Shown here: positions 1 through 7,704 of the stretch, piece by piece
Position numbering within the stretch: position 1 is the first letter of the stretch
How the letters are laid out: every line of letters begins with the position of its first letter
Source: Coriobacteriia bacterium
Lineage (GTDB): Bacteria; Actinomycetota; Coriobacteriia; Coriobacteriales; UBA8131
Length of the DNA stretch: 53,321 bases
NCBI GenBank assembly: GCA_009783245.1
Contig: WRHL01000005.1
Coordinates: 1-53,321, forward strand
Reading direction: 5' to 3'
Position numbers and translations under genes: made by a program
The notes under the pieces: model-generated
Seen by the model: the letters and a program-made list of their open reading frames with translations, nothing else
Databases searched by the model: none
What the model was told of the DNA's origin: nothing

Positions 1-119
1 AAAGGGGACGGGCATGACAAAGGGGACGGTCCCTTTGTCATGCCCGTCCCCTTTGTCATGCCCGTCCCCTTTGTCATGCCACCCGTCCCCTTTGTCACAT
101 CCCCTTTGTCACATCCGTC
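1..119. repeat. Tandem copies of the GGGACGG/CCCTTTGTCA dispersed repeat
   Basis: The first 119 bases are built almost wholly from direct and inverted copies of a unit containing GACAAAGGGGACGG and its complement CCGTCCCCTTTGTCA. Related copies occur near 17.4, 17.6 and 24.5 kb, always between genes. This looks like a REP-like intergenic element that has expanded locally. The ORF called here on the plus strand is low-complexity and is not a gene. Confidence 0.85.
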
Positions 120-145
120 CTCACTATGTCCTAAGGACACGATTG

Positions 146-676
146 TCAGAGGTGGTAGGTGGAGAGTTCGCGGTAGAGGGGGTGCGGCGTTTTGAGCGTA
201 GAACGCATGAGGGAGATGGTGCTGGTGGTGAAGTCTATCTCTGGGTGGTTCAAGGTTATGGGACGGGAGGTGTGTACAGCGCGAGCCAAGGTGATGTGGG
301 GTTTATAGCTGCGCTTCTCCAGAGCAAAACCGGCTGCCCTGAGCTCCTCTGTGAGGGTGGCGACCAGGGTGGTGAGCGCTGGGTTGTCCTCAACTCCCAC
401 CCACCAGGTATGGCCCTTGCCCTTGTGGCCGGGGAAGCTGCCTATACCGCGCAGCCTGACCTGCAGTGGGGCCGTCAGTGCGGCGCGGCAGGCGACCGTC
501 ATCGCCTCCTGGACCTGCTGAAGACGCTCGGTCTCGCCGAGGAAGACCAGAGTCAGATGGAAGTTGTCAAGGGGGACGATGCGCCCGGCGTTGGCCTGGC
601 GCATCAGTTCCGTGGCGGTTTCAAAGAGGGCGGACTTGGTTTCCTCGTTAAAATCAATTGCGATGAAAAGGCGCAT
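146..676 (-). CDS. thpR: RNA 2',3'-cyclic phosphodiesterase / 2'-5' RNA ligase (ThpR/LigT family)
   Basis: Predicted soluble enzyme of the 2H phosphoesterase superfamily, which opens 2',3'-cyclic phosphates on RNA ends; the physiological substrate is usually unknown. Both defining H-x-T/S-x motifs are visible: HLTLVF near residue 40 and HITLAR near residue 127. The N-terminus MRLFIAIDF is typical of the family, and 176 residues is the usual length. The ATG at 676 shares one base with the symporter stop codon (TGATG); a GTG one codon upstream is also possible. The overlap implies co-transcription with the upstream symporter gene, although the functions are not obviously linked. Confidence 0.87.
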   Translation of the reverse strand: MRLFIAIDFNEETKSALFETATELMRQANAGRIVPLDNFHLTLVFLGETERLQQVQEAMTVACRAALTAPLQVRLRGIGSFPGHKGKGHTWWVGVEDNPALTTLVATLTEELRAAGFALEKRSYKPHITLARAVHTSRPITLNHPEIDFTTSTISLMRSTLKTPHPLYRELSTYHL

Positions 677-2226
677 CACTCCTCCGCGTCGATGGGTCGC
701 TCGTGGAGGTTCTTGTAGCTCTCCTTGAAGAGGCGTGCGGTCTTCTCCTTATCAGGCGCAGGCGTTATCAGGCTGACGAGCGGCACAATGGCCAGCCCTG
801 CGACCATGGTGAGCGCGCCGGCGTTTATGGGTGAGGCGATGAACGGTGTACCCACAAAGCCCATGATCATGTTTGAACAGGTCAAGCCTACTGCGAAGAT
901 GAAGCATGCCCAGACAGCCGCCGTGGAAGTGCGTTTCCAGTAGAGACCGTAGATGAAGGGTGCGAGGAAGGCGCCGGCGAGCGCGCCCCAGCTGATGGCC
1001 ATAAGTTGGGCGATGAAGGTGACCGAGGAGTTGTATTGCACGAGCGCGATGGTGGCTGAGATGATGACGAAGACCACGATGAGGGCGCGGATGGAGATGA
1101 GTTGGGTGCGGTCGGTCATCTTCTTGGCGAAGTTGCCTTTGATGAGGTCGAGTGTGAGCGTGGAACTTGAGGTCAGCACCAGGGAGCTGAGGGTGGACAT
1201 GGATGCGGAGAGCACCAACACCACGGTGAGGCCTATGAGGAGGTCGGGCATGCTGGAGAGGAGCGTGGGGATGACCGAGTCGTAGACGGGGGTGCCGGCC
1301 GGGGTGAGGGCGATGTCTGCGCCCACCAGGCGGCCGAAGCCGCCAAGGAAGTAGCTGCCACCAGCGATTATCAGGGCAAATACCGTTGAGATGATGGCGC
1401 CACGCCTGATAGATGAGGTGTTCTTGATGGCATAGAACTTGGAGACCATCTGCGGCAGGCCCCAGGTACCAAGCGAGGTGAGGATGATGACGCCCACCAG
1501 GTTCTTGAGGTCAGGGCCGAACAGGGAGGTAAAGGCGCCCTCCATGCCGGCAGTGCCGGGGATGTCGTTGGGGATCTGGGAGAGCGTGATGACCGCCTGG
1601 GTGAAGCCGCCGTGCCCCAGGAGGACAGCGGTTATGACGGCGATGATGCCCAGTAGCATGATGATGCCCTGGACGAAGTCATTGACCGCCGTGGCCATGT
1701 AGCCGCCCAGCACCACATAGATACAGGTCAGAAGGCCCATGGCGATGATGGCGTACTCATAGGGCAGGCCGAAGGCCATGTAGAAGAGGCGGGAGAGGCC
1801 GTTGTAGACGCTGGCGGTGTACGGGATGAGGAAGACGAAGATGATGGCAGCCGCGGCGATGCGCAGGGGCTTGCTGTTGAAGCGGCTGCCAAAGAACTCC
1901 GGCATGGTCTGCGCACCGAGGTGGTGGGTCATGGCGCGGGTGCGGGCGCCGAGCACATACCAGGCGAGCAGGCTGCCGATGAAGGCGTTGCCCAGGCCAA
2001 TCCAGAAGGCGGCCATGCCGTATTTCCAGCCGAACTGACCGGCGTAGCCGATGAAGACCACGGCGCTGAAGTAGGAAGTGCCGTAAGCAAAGGCGGAGAG
2101 CCAGGGACCAACCTTTCGTCCGCCGAGGACAAAGCCGTCAACGCTGGTCGCTCTTTTTCTGGTGAAGAAGCCGATGGCGATAGTGACTGCAAAGAACAGC
2201 ACAATCAGGAGGATCTTCAGGAACAT
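676..2226 (-). CDS. Sodium:solute symporter (SSS/PutP-like) family permease
   Basis: A 516-residue integral membrane protein of the sodium:solute symporter family (SLC5-like), with about 13 hydrophobic segments from residue 4 to about 490. The early stretch FVLGGRKVGPWLSAFAYG and the GLPQMVSKFYAIK segment in the middle are characteristic of PutP/PanF-type members. Family members import proline, pantothenate, sugars or carboxylates with Na+; the substrate cannot be read from this sequence. The ATG at 2226 has the ribosome-binding site AAGGAATTCACC just upstream. The gene overlaps thpR downstream and is divergent from the nickel transporter. Confidence 0.88.
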   Translation of the reverse strand: MFLKILLIVLFFAVTIAIGFFTRKRATSVDGFVLGGRKVGPWLSAFAYGTSYFSAVVFIGYAGQFGWKYGMAAFWIGLGNAFIGSLLAWYVLGARTRAMTHHLGAQTMPEFFGSRFNSKPLRIAAAAIIFVFLIPYTASVYNGLSRLFYMAFGLPYEYAIIAMGLLTCIYVVLGGYMATAVNDFVQGIIMLLGIIAVITAVLLGHGGFTQAVITLSQIPNDIPGTAGMEGAFTSLFGPDLKNLVGVIILTSLGTWGLPQMVSKFYAIKNTSSIRRGAIISTVFALIIAGGSYFLGGFGRLVGADIALTPAGTPVYDSVIPTLLSSMPDLLIGLTVVLVLSASMSTLSSLVLTSSSTLTLDLIKGNFAKKMTDRTQLISIRALIVVFVIISATIALVQYNSSVTFIAQLMAISWGALAGAFLAPFIYGLYWKRTSTAAVWACFIFAVGLTCSNMIMGFVGTPFIASPINAGALTMVAGLAIVPLVSLITPAPDKEKTARLFKESYKNLHERPIDAEE

Positions 2227-2356
2227 GGTGAATTCCTTAGAACATCCCTTTGGCGGTACCGTGCTTTGGGTGGCACGGTCGAAGTACGCCGAATGCGTAG
2301 TGATTAGCTATTCTAACAGTAAATACCGGGATGGGAAGAGGGTATTTTGCTGCGAA

Positions 2357-2384
2357 TATGCTGAATTATGCTGAATTATGCTGA
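2357..2384. repeat. Tandem decamer repeat (TATGCTGAAT)
   Basis: Nearly three tandem copies of a 10-base unit (ATGCTGAATT, ATGCTGAATT, ATGCTGACGC) lie between the divergent symporter and nickel-transporter genes, upstream of the NikR-like operator. A 10-base period equals one DNA turn, so these could be phased protein contacts, or simply slippage products. Confidence 0.7.
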
Positions 2385-2431
2385 CGCTGGCGGAAAAGGG
2401 GTTGTGTGGTGGGCTTTGGTTGTTTGGATTT

Positions 2432-2458
2432 GTGTTACGATATTCAAATTCGTAACAC
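2432..2458. promoter_or_regulatory. NikR-like operator GTGTTAC-N13-GTAACAC
   Basis: A perfect inverted repeat: GTGTTAC, 13 bases, GTAACAC (the arms extend to GTGTTACGA/TCGTAACAC). From memory, GTGTTAC-N13/14-GTAACAC is the NikR operator motif described for deltaproteobacterial nickel genes. It lies 88 bases before the start of the ECF transporter's first gene, where a nickel repressor would be expected. I infer nickel-dependent repression of this operon. No nikR gene is in the window. Confidence 0.72.
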
Positions 2459-2490
2459 TGTTGGAAAGCCTGGGGAGTTTGCTCGACGGA

Positions 2491-2530
2491 AGGCTTTGGG
2501 AAGCTTTGGGAAGCTTTGGGAAGCTTTGGA
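2491..2530. repeat. Four tandem decamers (RRGCTTTGGG)
   Basis: AGGCTTTGGG, AAGCTTTGGG, AAGCTTTGGG and AAGCTTTGGA follow each other without gaps in the leader just before the nikMN ribosome-binding site. The repeat would be in the 5' untranslated mRNA. It is different in sequence from the ATGCTGAATT decamers on the other side of the operator. Confidence 0.85.
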
Positions 2531-2545
2531 AGAAAGGACCTCCGC

Positions 2546-3574
2546 GTGCACATCCCCGATAACTATCTCAGTCCAGAAACCTGCGCTGTCATGGGGGCGG
2601 TCATGGTGCCGGTCCTGGCAGTATCAGTCAAGAAGGTCAAAGAGGAGATCTCCAAGGCGCGCATGCCCCAGCTGGGGATTGGCGCGGCCTTTGTCTTCCT
2701 CATCATGATGTTCAACATACCCGTTCCCGGCGGCACCAGCGTGCATGTCACAGGAGCGGTGTTGCTTGCCGCCTTGCTGGGGCCGTATTCTGCGGTCATC
2801 TGCCTTACCACCGCCCTGCTGCTCCAGGCCCTGCTCTTTGGCGACGGCGGCATCCTGGCCCTGGGGGCAAACACCTTCAACATGGCTTTTGTCATGCCCT
2901 TTGTGGGGTACTTTGTCTACAAGCTGATCCGGGGTAGGATGCGCTCTGAGAAGGGCGCTCTTGTTGGGCTGGCGATAGGCTCCTATGTGGGGCTCAACGT
3001 CTCGGTGCTCTTCACCTCCCTTGAGCTGGGGCTCCAACCGCTGCTTTTCCACACAGCGGCCGGACAGCCTCTGTATTGCCCCTACCCCCTCTCCATCACC
3101 CTGCCGGCCATGCTCATACCGCACCTCACCGTGGCTGGCATTGCTGAAGCGCTGTTCACTGTGGCAGTCTTCAGCTTTATCAAACGGGTCTCCCCCGGCA
3201 TGGTCTTTGAGGGGGAACAGGAGAGCAGGGGCACCGGCCCGGTCATGGGCCTGGTTGTCGCGTTGGTCTGCCTCTCCCCTCTTGGGTTGTTGGCAACAGG
3301 GGCAGCCTGGGGCGAGTGGGGCGCCGGTGAAATCAGCGAGGTGGTCACAGATGGCGAGGCCCTGGGCTTTGTGCCCCTGGGCATGCAGGAAGGCTTCCAG
3401 TTCGAAGCGCTGCTGCCGGATTACAGCTTCAGCGGCCTACCTGAGGTGGCTGGGTATATCCTGTCAGCGGTCATAGGCGCCGCCCTGCTCGTCATTGTCT
3501 TCAGGATTGTGGCAAGCCTGGTGAGGGACAAGTCCGCCAAAAACGGTGCACACAATGCCACTCAGTCAGAGTAA
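2546..3574 (+). CDS. nikMN: ECF nickel/cobalt transporter substrate-binding membrane protein, NikM-NikN fusion
   Basis: S-component of an energy-coupling-factor metal importer. The start is GTG at 2546, after AGAAAGGA, giving VHIPDNYLSP, which matches the conserved CbiM/NikM N-terminus (MHIPDG-LSP) whose terminal amine and His2 bind the metal; the ORF track starts ten codons too early. Residues 1-220 form the CbiM/NikM membrane domain (GTSVHVTGAVLLA, GDGGILALGANTFNMA). After a soluble loop comes a NikN/PDGLE-type C-terminal domain (LPDYSFSG, then a final membrane helix near residue 310). With the NikR-like operator, nickel is the more likely metal than cobalt. Confidence 0.88.
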   Translation: MHIPDNYLSPETCAVMGAVMVPVLAVSVKKVKEEISKARMPQLGIGAAFVFLIMMFNIPVPGGTSVHVTGAVLLAALLGPYSAVICLTTALLLQALLFGDGGILALGANTFNMAFVMPFVGYFVYKLIRGRMRSEKGALVGLAIGSYVGLNVSVLFTSLELGLQPLLFHTAAGQPLYCPYPLSITLPAMLIPHLTVAGIAEALFTVAVFSFIKRVSPGMVFEGEQESRGTGPVMGLVVALVCLSPLGLLATGAAWGEWGAGEISEVVTDGEALGFVPLGMQEGFQFEALLPDYSFSGLPEVAGYILSAVIGAALLVIVFRIVASLVRDKSAKNGAHNATQSE

Positions 3575-4382
3575 AAGCCCCGTGGCGGTGCCGGAGTGGT
3601 TGCTGGAAAGCCAGGACTTTGCGCCACCTGTGGATAAAGACGGCTTCATCAACAGGAGCATACTGTCCTTCATGCGCCTGCTGTCCCTGGTCAGGGCGCA
3701 GGAGCGGCGCGGTGGGGGCCTGGGCCGCCTGGCGGTTAACCCCTTCTTTGGGGTGCTTTGCACACTGGTGCTGATAGTTTTGGTCTCCCTCTCCACGCAG
3801 CTCACGTTTGTCTACGTTGTGCTCGCGTATCTGCTGGTACTTTTGTGTGTGATGCCGGTTAGAGACCTCATCGCCACCCTGCGGATAAGCCTTGCTGTGG
3901 CCCTGATTACCGCGCTTATCATGCTGCCATCGTTCCTTCTGGGGAACCACTACAGCATCATCGTGGTTCCTCTCAAGGTGCTGGTGACGGTCATGGCCGT
4001 GAACATCCTTGCGCGCAGCGCGGAATGGGGCCGGATAATCACGGCGCTCAGACGCTTCCATGTGCCGCATCTCTTCATCTTCATCCTGGACATCACCCTC
4101 AAATACCTGGTCATGCTGGGCGAGTTCACTTTGACGATGCTCACCGCCCTTAAGCTGCGCTCCGTGGGCAAAAACCGCAGCAAGCAGACCGCGCTGGCGG
4201 GTATTGCGGGCACGCTGTTCATCACATCCCGGGAGATGGCCGAGGAGCAATACCAGGCTATGGAGTGCCGGGGCTTTGATGGGGAGTACAAGCTATACGA
4301 TAAGTTCAGGTTCGGTTTGGCGGATGCCGTCTACCTGCTGTTGAATGTGGGGATTGTAGCGGCGTTTGTCTATCTGTATTGA
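3555..4382 (+). CDS. nikQ: ECF transporter transmembrane (T) component, NikQ/CbiQ family
   Basis: Membrane T-component that couples ATP hydrolysis to the metal-binding subunit. About five hydrophobic segments lie between residues 55 and 195 and one at the C-terminus. The cytoplasmic coupling region has the family's Ala-x-x-x-Arg signatures, visible as ALKLRSVG and AMECRGFDGEY. ATG at 3555 overlaps the end of nikMN by 20 bases; a GTG nine bases upstream is an alternative. The overlap suggests translational coupling. At 275 residues it has normal length for the family. Confidence 0.86.
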   Translation: MPLSQSKSPVAVPEWLLESQDFAPPVDKDGFINRSILSFMRLLSLVRAQERRGGGLGRLAVNPFFGVLCTLVLIVLVSLSTQLTFVYVVLAYLLVLLCVMPVRDLIATLRISLAVALITALIMLPSFLLGNHYSIIVVPLKVLVTVMAVNILARSAEWGRIITALRRFHVPHLFIFILDITLKYLVMLGEFTLTMLTALKLRSVGKNRSKQTALAGIAGTLFITSREMAEEQYQAMECRGFDGEYKLYDKFRFGLADAVYLLLNVGIVAAFVYLY

Positions 4383-4417
4383 GAGTGGTGAGGGTGCTTG
4401 AGGATGTTGAGGCGTGT

Positions 4418-5212
4418 ATGATCGAGCTTGAGAATGTGTCCTTCTGTTATGAAGGAAATGAGGCGCTGCGCGACATCAGCCTGAGTATTGATGAGGGTGA
4501 ATCCGTGTCGCTTCTGGGCGCCAACGGCTGCGGGAAGTCGACGCTGCAGAAGCTCATCAATGGCATCATCTTTGCTGACCGGGGAACGTACCTTTTTGAT
4601 GGCGATGAGATCTCTGCGAAGACCATGAAGGACGCGCGGTTTGCCAAGGCCTTCCATCAAAAGGTGGGTTTTGTGTTCCAGAACTGCGACGCCCAGCTCT
4701 TCTGTGCAAGCGTGTTTGATGAGGTCGCCTTTGGCCCGCGGCAGATGGGCATGGATGAGGATTCCGTGGCTGCGCGCGTGGAGGAGTGTCTGGAGCTGCT
4801 TGGCTTGCAGGATCTGAGGGAGCGGCAACCCTACCACTTGAGCGGCGGTGAGAAGAAGAAGCTTGCCATTGCCAGCGTGTTGTCGCTGAATCCCCAGGTG
4901 CTGGTGCTGGATGAGCCCATGAACGGCCTTGATCCCCGGACCGAGCGCTGGTTGGTGGAGTTCCTCCATGAGCTCAACCATGCGGGCAAGACCCTGATCA
5001 TCTCCACCCATGACCTGGAGTTGGTGCAGGAACTGAGCCAGCGAGCCGTCCTCTTCAGCGAGGACCACAGCCTGGCAGCGGACCTGGCTACCACGCAGGT
5101 CATGGATGACATCGAGCTGCTCAAGCGGGTGAACCTTATTGACGAGTACTACCACCGCCACGCCGGCGAGGGCCATGGACACTATCACATCCACAACTAC
5201 CACCTGGAGTAA
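4418..5212 (+). CDS. nikO: ECF transporter ATPase, NikO/CbiO family, with His-rich tail
   Basis: ABC-type ATPase that powers the NikMNQO importer. Visible motifs are Walker A GANGCGKST, Q-loop VFQNCDAQLF, signature LSGGEKKKLAIA, Walker B VLVLDEPMNGLD and the switch His in ISTHD. Start at ATG 4418 (MIELENVSFCY) is preferred over the TTG-started track ORF, because MIEL is where family members begin. The C-terminus ends in a histidine-rich tail (YYHRHAGEGHGHYHIH) that could bind nickel. It is the last gene of the operon, 35 bases after nikQ. Confidence 0.9.
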   Translation: MIELENVSFCYEGNEALRDISLSIDEGESVSLLGANGCGKSTLQKLINGIIFADRGTYLFDGDEISAKTMKDARFAKAFHQKVGFVFQNCDAQLFCASVFDEVAFGPRQMGMDEDSVAARVEECLELLGLQDLRERQPYHLSGGEKKKLAIASVLSLNPQVLVLDEPMNGLDPRTERWLVEFLHELNHAGKTLIISTHDLELVQELSQRAVLFSEDHSLAADLATTQVMDDIELLKRVNLIDEYYHRHAGEGHGHYHIHNYHLE

Positions 5213-5253
5213 ACGTGCGTACTTGGCTTCCTCTAGTGCAAGAGAGTGCGAAA

Positions 5254-6582
5254 CTACATATCGTTAAGACTTAGACATAGCCGCTCGATCTGATAGCCAT
5301 ACAGAAGCTTCTGCTCAAGGTGTTCTACCTTGGCATCCAGTTTGATGGGGCGGAATTCCTTGGGGTTGCGTTTGACTTCTGCAGCCAAGGCAAGCTTGGG
5401 TTTGTGTGATTCGATTGCAACAATGTCTATCTCGTTCTGTTCTCGATTGCGGGCCTCCCAATAAGACCCGATATCCAGATACCTTCCGCTGGCTGCGAGC
5501 ATCTCTTTGAAATAGCGCTCAAGCAGCTTGCCGGAATAGGCGGCAAACTCGTCGGTGACAATCTTCCTGAGCCTCTCAAAAGCCTTCATCTCAACCAAAG
5601 GCCGATAGTTCTCGATGAACCTGAACCAAAAGCGAATGAAAGGGTCGTCTATTTCATAGCGCACCGTTTGGGAGCCTTCCTTGGCCATGATAGGTCTCCT
5701 GTGTTTGAGTATGGAGTAATGCTCCACAAGGCGAAGCAACTGTGCGCCAAGGTTAGGCTTGCCTACAAATGATTCGATTTCGTTTTGAGTGTTGTATCCT
5801 CGCGATATAGCAGTGATGATGGAGAAATAGGTAGAGTAGTTCCTACCAAACTCCTCCACCAAGAGGTTCTTCCCCTCATCCAAGAGCGGAGAGTTGTCAC
5901 GGATGATGTAATCGATCATCTTCTTTTGGGTGAGCACATTGTTGTCGCACAGAAGCTCAACATACTTTGGTACACCACCAGTTATTGTATAAAGTGCCAA
6001 GAGGTCTTCGTTCTTGTAACCAGGCGAGTGCTCTAACAGTATCTGCTTAAGTGTTTCCACGTTGAATGGTGCAACCTTGATGATGTTATCCGCTCTGCCG
6101 AACAAGGGCTCTTTTTTATCCTCAAAGAGTTTCTTCATCAGGGTATAGACAGACCCACTGGCAACGAGATTGACGTTTGTGACTTCTTTGTTCCTGTCCC
6201 AGAATTGCTGTAAATCACTCATGAACCCTGGATTCACCTGCTCCAACTCTTGGAACTCATCAAAGAACAGGGTTACCTTGCGGGTGCCGATCATTTGAAA
6301 GAAGAGCGAGAAGAGGGACTGAAGCGTTCGGAGTTCTTGGGGGATCTCCAGTCCAGTTACTTTGTTTATCTCGCGTGAGAACTCGGCACAAAGCACCGCC
6401 TCACTTTTCTTCCCAACAAAGAGATAGGCGAATTGTTCTTCGCTGAGAGATTTGAGTACCAGGCTGGTTTTCCCTATTCGCCGTCTGCCGGTTATCAAGG
6501 TAAAGCGGGAGTGGTCAGCAAAGGCCTGTTTCCTGATCTCCAGTAATTCTGCCAGCTCGGATTCCCTGTTGTAGAAGCGCAT
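5254..6582 (-). CDS. ATP-binding protein, ATPase_2 with C-terminal DUF234 nuclease-like domain
   Basis: A 442-residue P-loop ATPase of the archaeal/bacterial ATPase_2 class. Walker A is GRRRIGKT near residue 32 and Walker B is LFFDEFQEL near residue 123. The middle resembles a winged-helix region, and residues about 350-430 match the DUF234 type (NEIDIVAIES, then AAEVKRNPKEF), an E/D...D...ExK arrangement like PD-(D/E)XK nucleases. The biological role of this family is unclear; association with mobile or defence regions is common. The gene has visibly lower GC than its neighbours and sits beside a toxin-antitoxin pair, suggesting horizontal acquisition. ATG at 6582 follows GGAGAACCG. Confidence 0.85.
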   Translation of the reverse strand: MRFYNRESELAELLEIRKQAFADHSRFTLITGRRRIGKTSLVLKSLSEEQFAYLFVGKKSEAVLCAEFSREINKVTGLEIPQELRTLQSLFSLFFQMIGTRKVTLFFDEFQELEQVNPGFMSDLQQFWDRNKEVTNVNLVASGSVYTLMKKLFEDKKEPLFGRADNIIKVAPFNVETLKQILLEHSPGYKNEDLLALYTITGGVPKYVELLCDNNVLTQKKMIDYIIRDNSPLLDEGKNLLVEEFGRNYSTYFSIITAISRGYNTQNEIESFVGKPNLGAQLLRLVEHYSILKHRRPIMAKEGSQTVRYEIDDPFIRFWFRFIENYRPLVEMKAFERLRKIVTDEFAAYSGKLLERYFKEMLAASGRYLDIGSYWEARNREQNEIDIVAIESHKPKLALAAEVKRNPKEFRPIKLDAKVEHLEQKLLYGYQIERLCLSLNDM

Positions 6583-6642
6583 CGGTTCTCCAATTCTATG
6601 ATGACCGTAAATTTTACCATCATTATAGAATAATACAAGTCC

Positions 6643-6665
6643 ATTGATGGCAAGATTGATGGCAA
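6643..6665. repeat. Direct 11-mer repeat ATTGATGGCAA x2
   Basis: ATTGATGGCAA occurs twice, separated by a single base, between the divergent ATPase_2 gene and the antitoxin gene. Its place upstream of both genes fits a regulator-binding site, but this is only positional. Confidence 0.5.
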
Positions 6666-6718
6666 AATTCGAAAGCCGGCACTCGTCATAATAAAAAATG
6701 AAAACATAATAACTGCCG

Positions 6719-6747
6719 TTGATTTCTTTTTAGACTTTTTATAAACT
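6719..6747 (+). promoter_or_regulatory. Candidate promoter of the antitoxin-RelE operon
   Basis: TTGATT and TAAACT are separated by 17 bases, 23 bases before the antitoxin start at 6771. The six-base TAGACT is repeated at about 6731 and 6753 around the -10 and could take part in autoregulation. Confidence 0.45.
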
Positions 6748-6770
6748 GTTTGTAGACTATTAGGAGGCTG

Positions 6771-7097
6771 ATGATGAGTGGGATGAAGACACTGGATATT
6801 CCAACGGCCAGTATCTCTGAAGTGAAAAAATCACCTGATACTGTGTTCAAGTTGGCTGCTGAGACCAATAATGCCGTTTATGTCTTCAACAGAGGGTCCG
6901 TCTCTGGGGTAATGCTCACCAGAGAACAATACGAATCCCTCAGCAGACAGGTTGAAGACCTAGAGGAACACCTGTTGGATGCCGAGGTCGCCCTGAGATT
7001 GTCAATGGGTGAGGTAAAGACCTACTCCGATGTCAGCGTCAGAGGACATGCAGCAAACGCGGTTCCCGTTCTGGACAGCAACGATGGCTGGGAATAA
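6771..7097 (+). CDS. Type II antitoxin, Phd/YefM-RelB-like
   Basis: A 108-residue protein with an N-terminal Phd/YefM-like DNA-binding fold: DIPTASISEVKKSPDTVFKLA near residue 10, then a VYVFNRGSVSGVMLT strand-turn and REQYESL. These are typical of antitoxins that repress their own operon and neutralise a partner toxin through the C-terminal tail. The start at 6771 follows a perfect TAGGAGG. The last 14 bases overlap the RelE-like toxin gene, the usual antitoxin-first order. Confidence 0.82.
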   Translation: MMSGMKTLDIPTASISEVKKSPDTVFKLAAETNNAVYVFNRGSVSGVMLTREQYESLSRQVEDLEEHLLDAEVALRLSMGEVKTYSDVSVRGHAANAVPVLDSNDGWE

Positions 7098-7452
7098 AGG
7101 TCGCAAGAACAGCGCTGCAAATACTGAATACTCTACCGATGAGCAATTGGGTAAAGCGGGAGTCTTTGCGTTGGAATGGACAGAGTACTCGAAGGCTGAC
7201 TATGATTCGCTGGATGGTTCTCAGTTGGTTTTTGTTAATAAGGCACTCGATCGCATCCGTCTACTAGGAATGCAGGCAGGCTCTCCCCTTGAAGGCAATC
7301 TGATTGGTTGCAGGAAACTCAAGCACCGTAAACTTGGCCTGCGTGTGGTTTTTCGCCAGTCTGACAAAGGTATCCAGATCATCCAGATAGTTGCTATCGG
7401 TTCCCGCAGCGACGCAACTGTCTACCGGCAGGCGAAATCCCGACTTGGATGA
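7084..7452 (+). CDS. RelE/ParE-superfamily toxin
   Basis: A 122-residue small basic protein following the antitoxin. The C-terminal half shows the RelE pattern: KALDRIRLLG helix, GSPLEGNLIGCRKLKHRKLGLRVVF strand region, then IIQIVAIGSRSDATVYRQA. RelE proteins cleave mRNA in the ribosome or, as ParE, poison gyrase; which applies here cannot be told. ATG at 7084 is preferred over the track start at 7030 because it leaves the 14-base overlap typical of such pairs and removes an N-terminal stretch that is merely antitoxin sequence in another frame. Confidence 0.8.
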   Translation: MAGNKGRKNSAANTEYSTDEQLGKAGVFALEWTEYSKADYDSLDGSQLVFVNKALDRIRLLGMQAGSPLEGNLIGCRKLKHRKLGLRVVFRQSDKGIQIIQIVAIGSRSDATVYRQAKSRLG

Positions 7453-7704
7453 GTGCAACTGGATGGCGGTGCGCTGTGATAATGCCGTAAATCCCCAGCC
7501 GCTGGTATAGATTGCCACGTCGTGCTGCGCACTTTGCCCAGGGGTTCGCGCAAGCGCTCCCCGTTCTCACTGAAAACGTGCCACTGGCACGTTTCCCGGG
7601 CGTTCGAACCCCGCAATGACGGAAGGATAGGGGTAGGCGCAAGTGGATGCGTCAACAGCATTTGGGTTGGAGCGATGTTCCCGCGAATGAGCGCGTGGGA
7701 ATGG
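7453..7704. other. Gene-free spacer between RelE and xdhD
   Basis: About 250 bases with no supportable gene. It contains CCCCGCAATGACGG near 7610, the complement of the CGTCATTGCGAGC repeat at the end of the window. Several ORFs in the track cross it but are shadows or lack ribosome-binding sites. Confidence 0.6.

Noticed and set aside
1-119. CRISPR array
   Set aside because: Units are short, adjacent, in both orientations and have no unique spacers; no cas genes are nearby.
14-718. 234-residue ORF at the window start
   Set aside because: Begins in tandem repeat DNA (Pro/Leu/Ser/Cys repeats) and continues antisense to thpR.
2227-2545. Cobalamin or NiCo riboswitch upstream of the metal transporter
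   Set aside because: I could not see a B12 box or a NiCo-type fold; the NikR-like palindrome explains regulation better.
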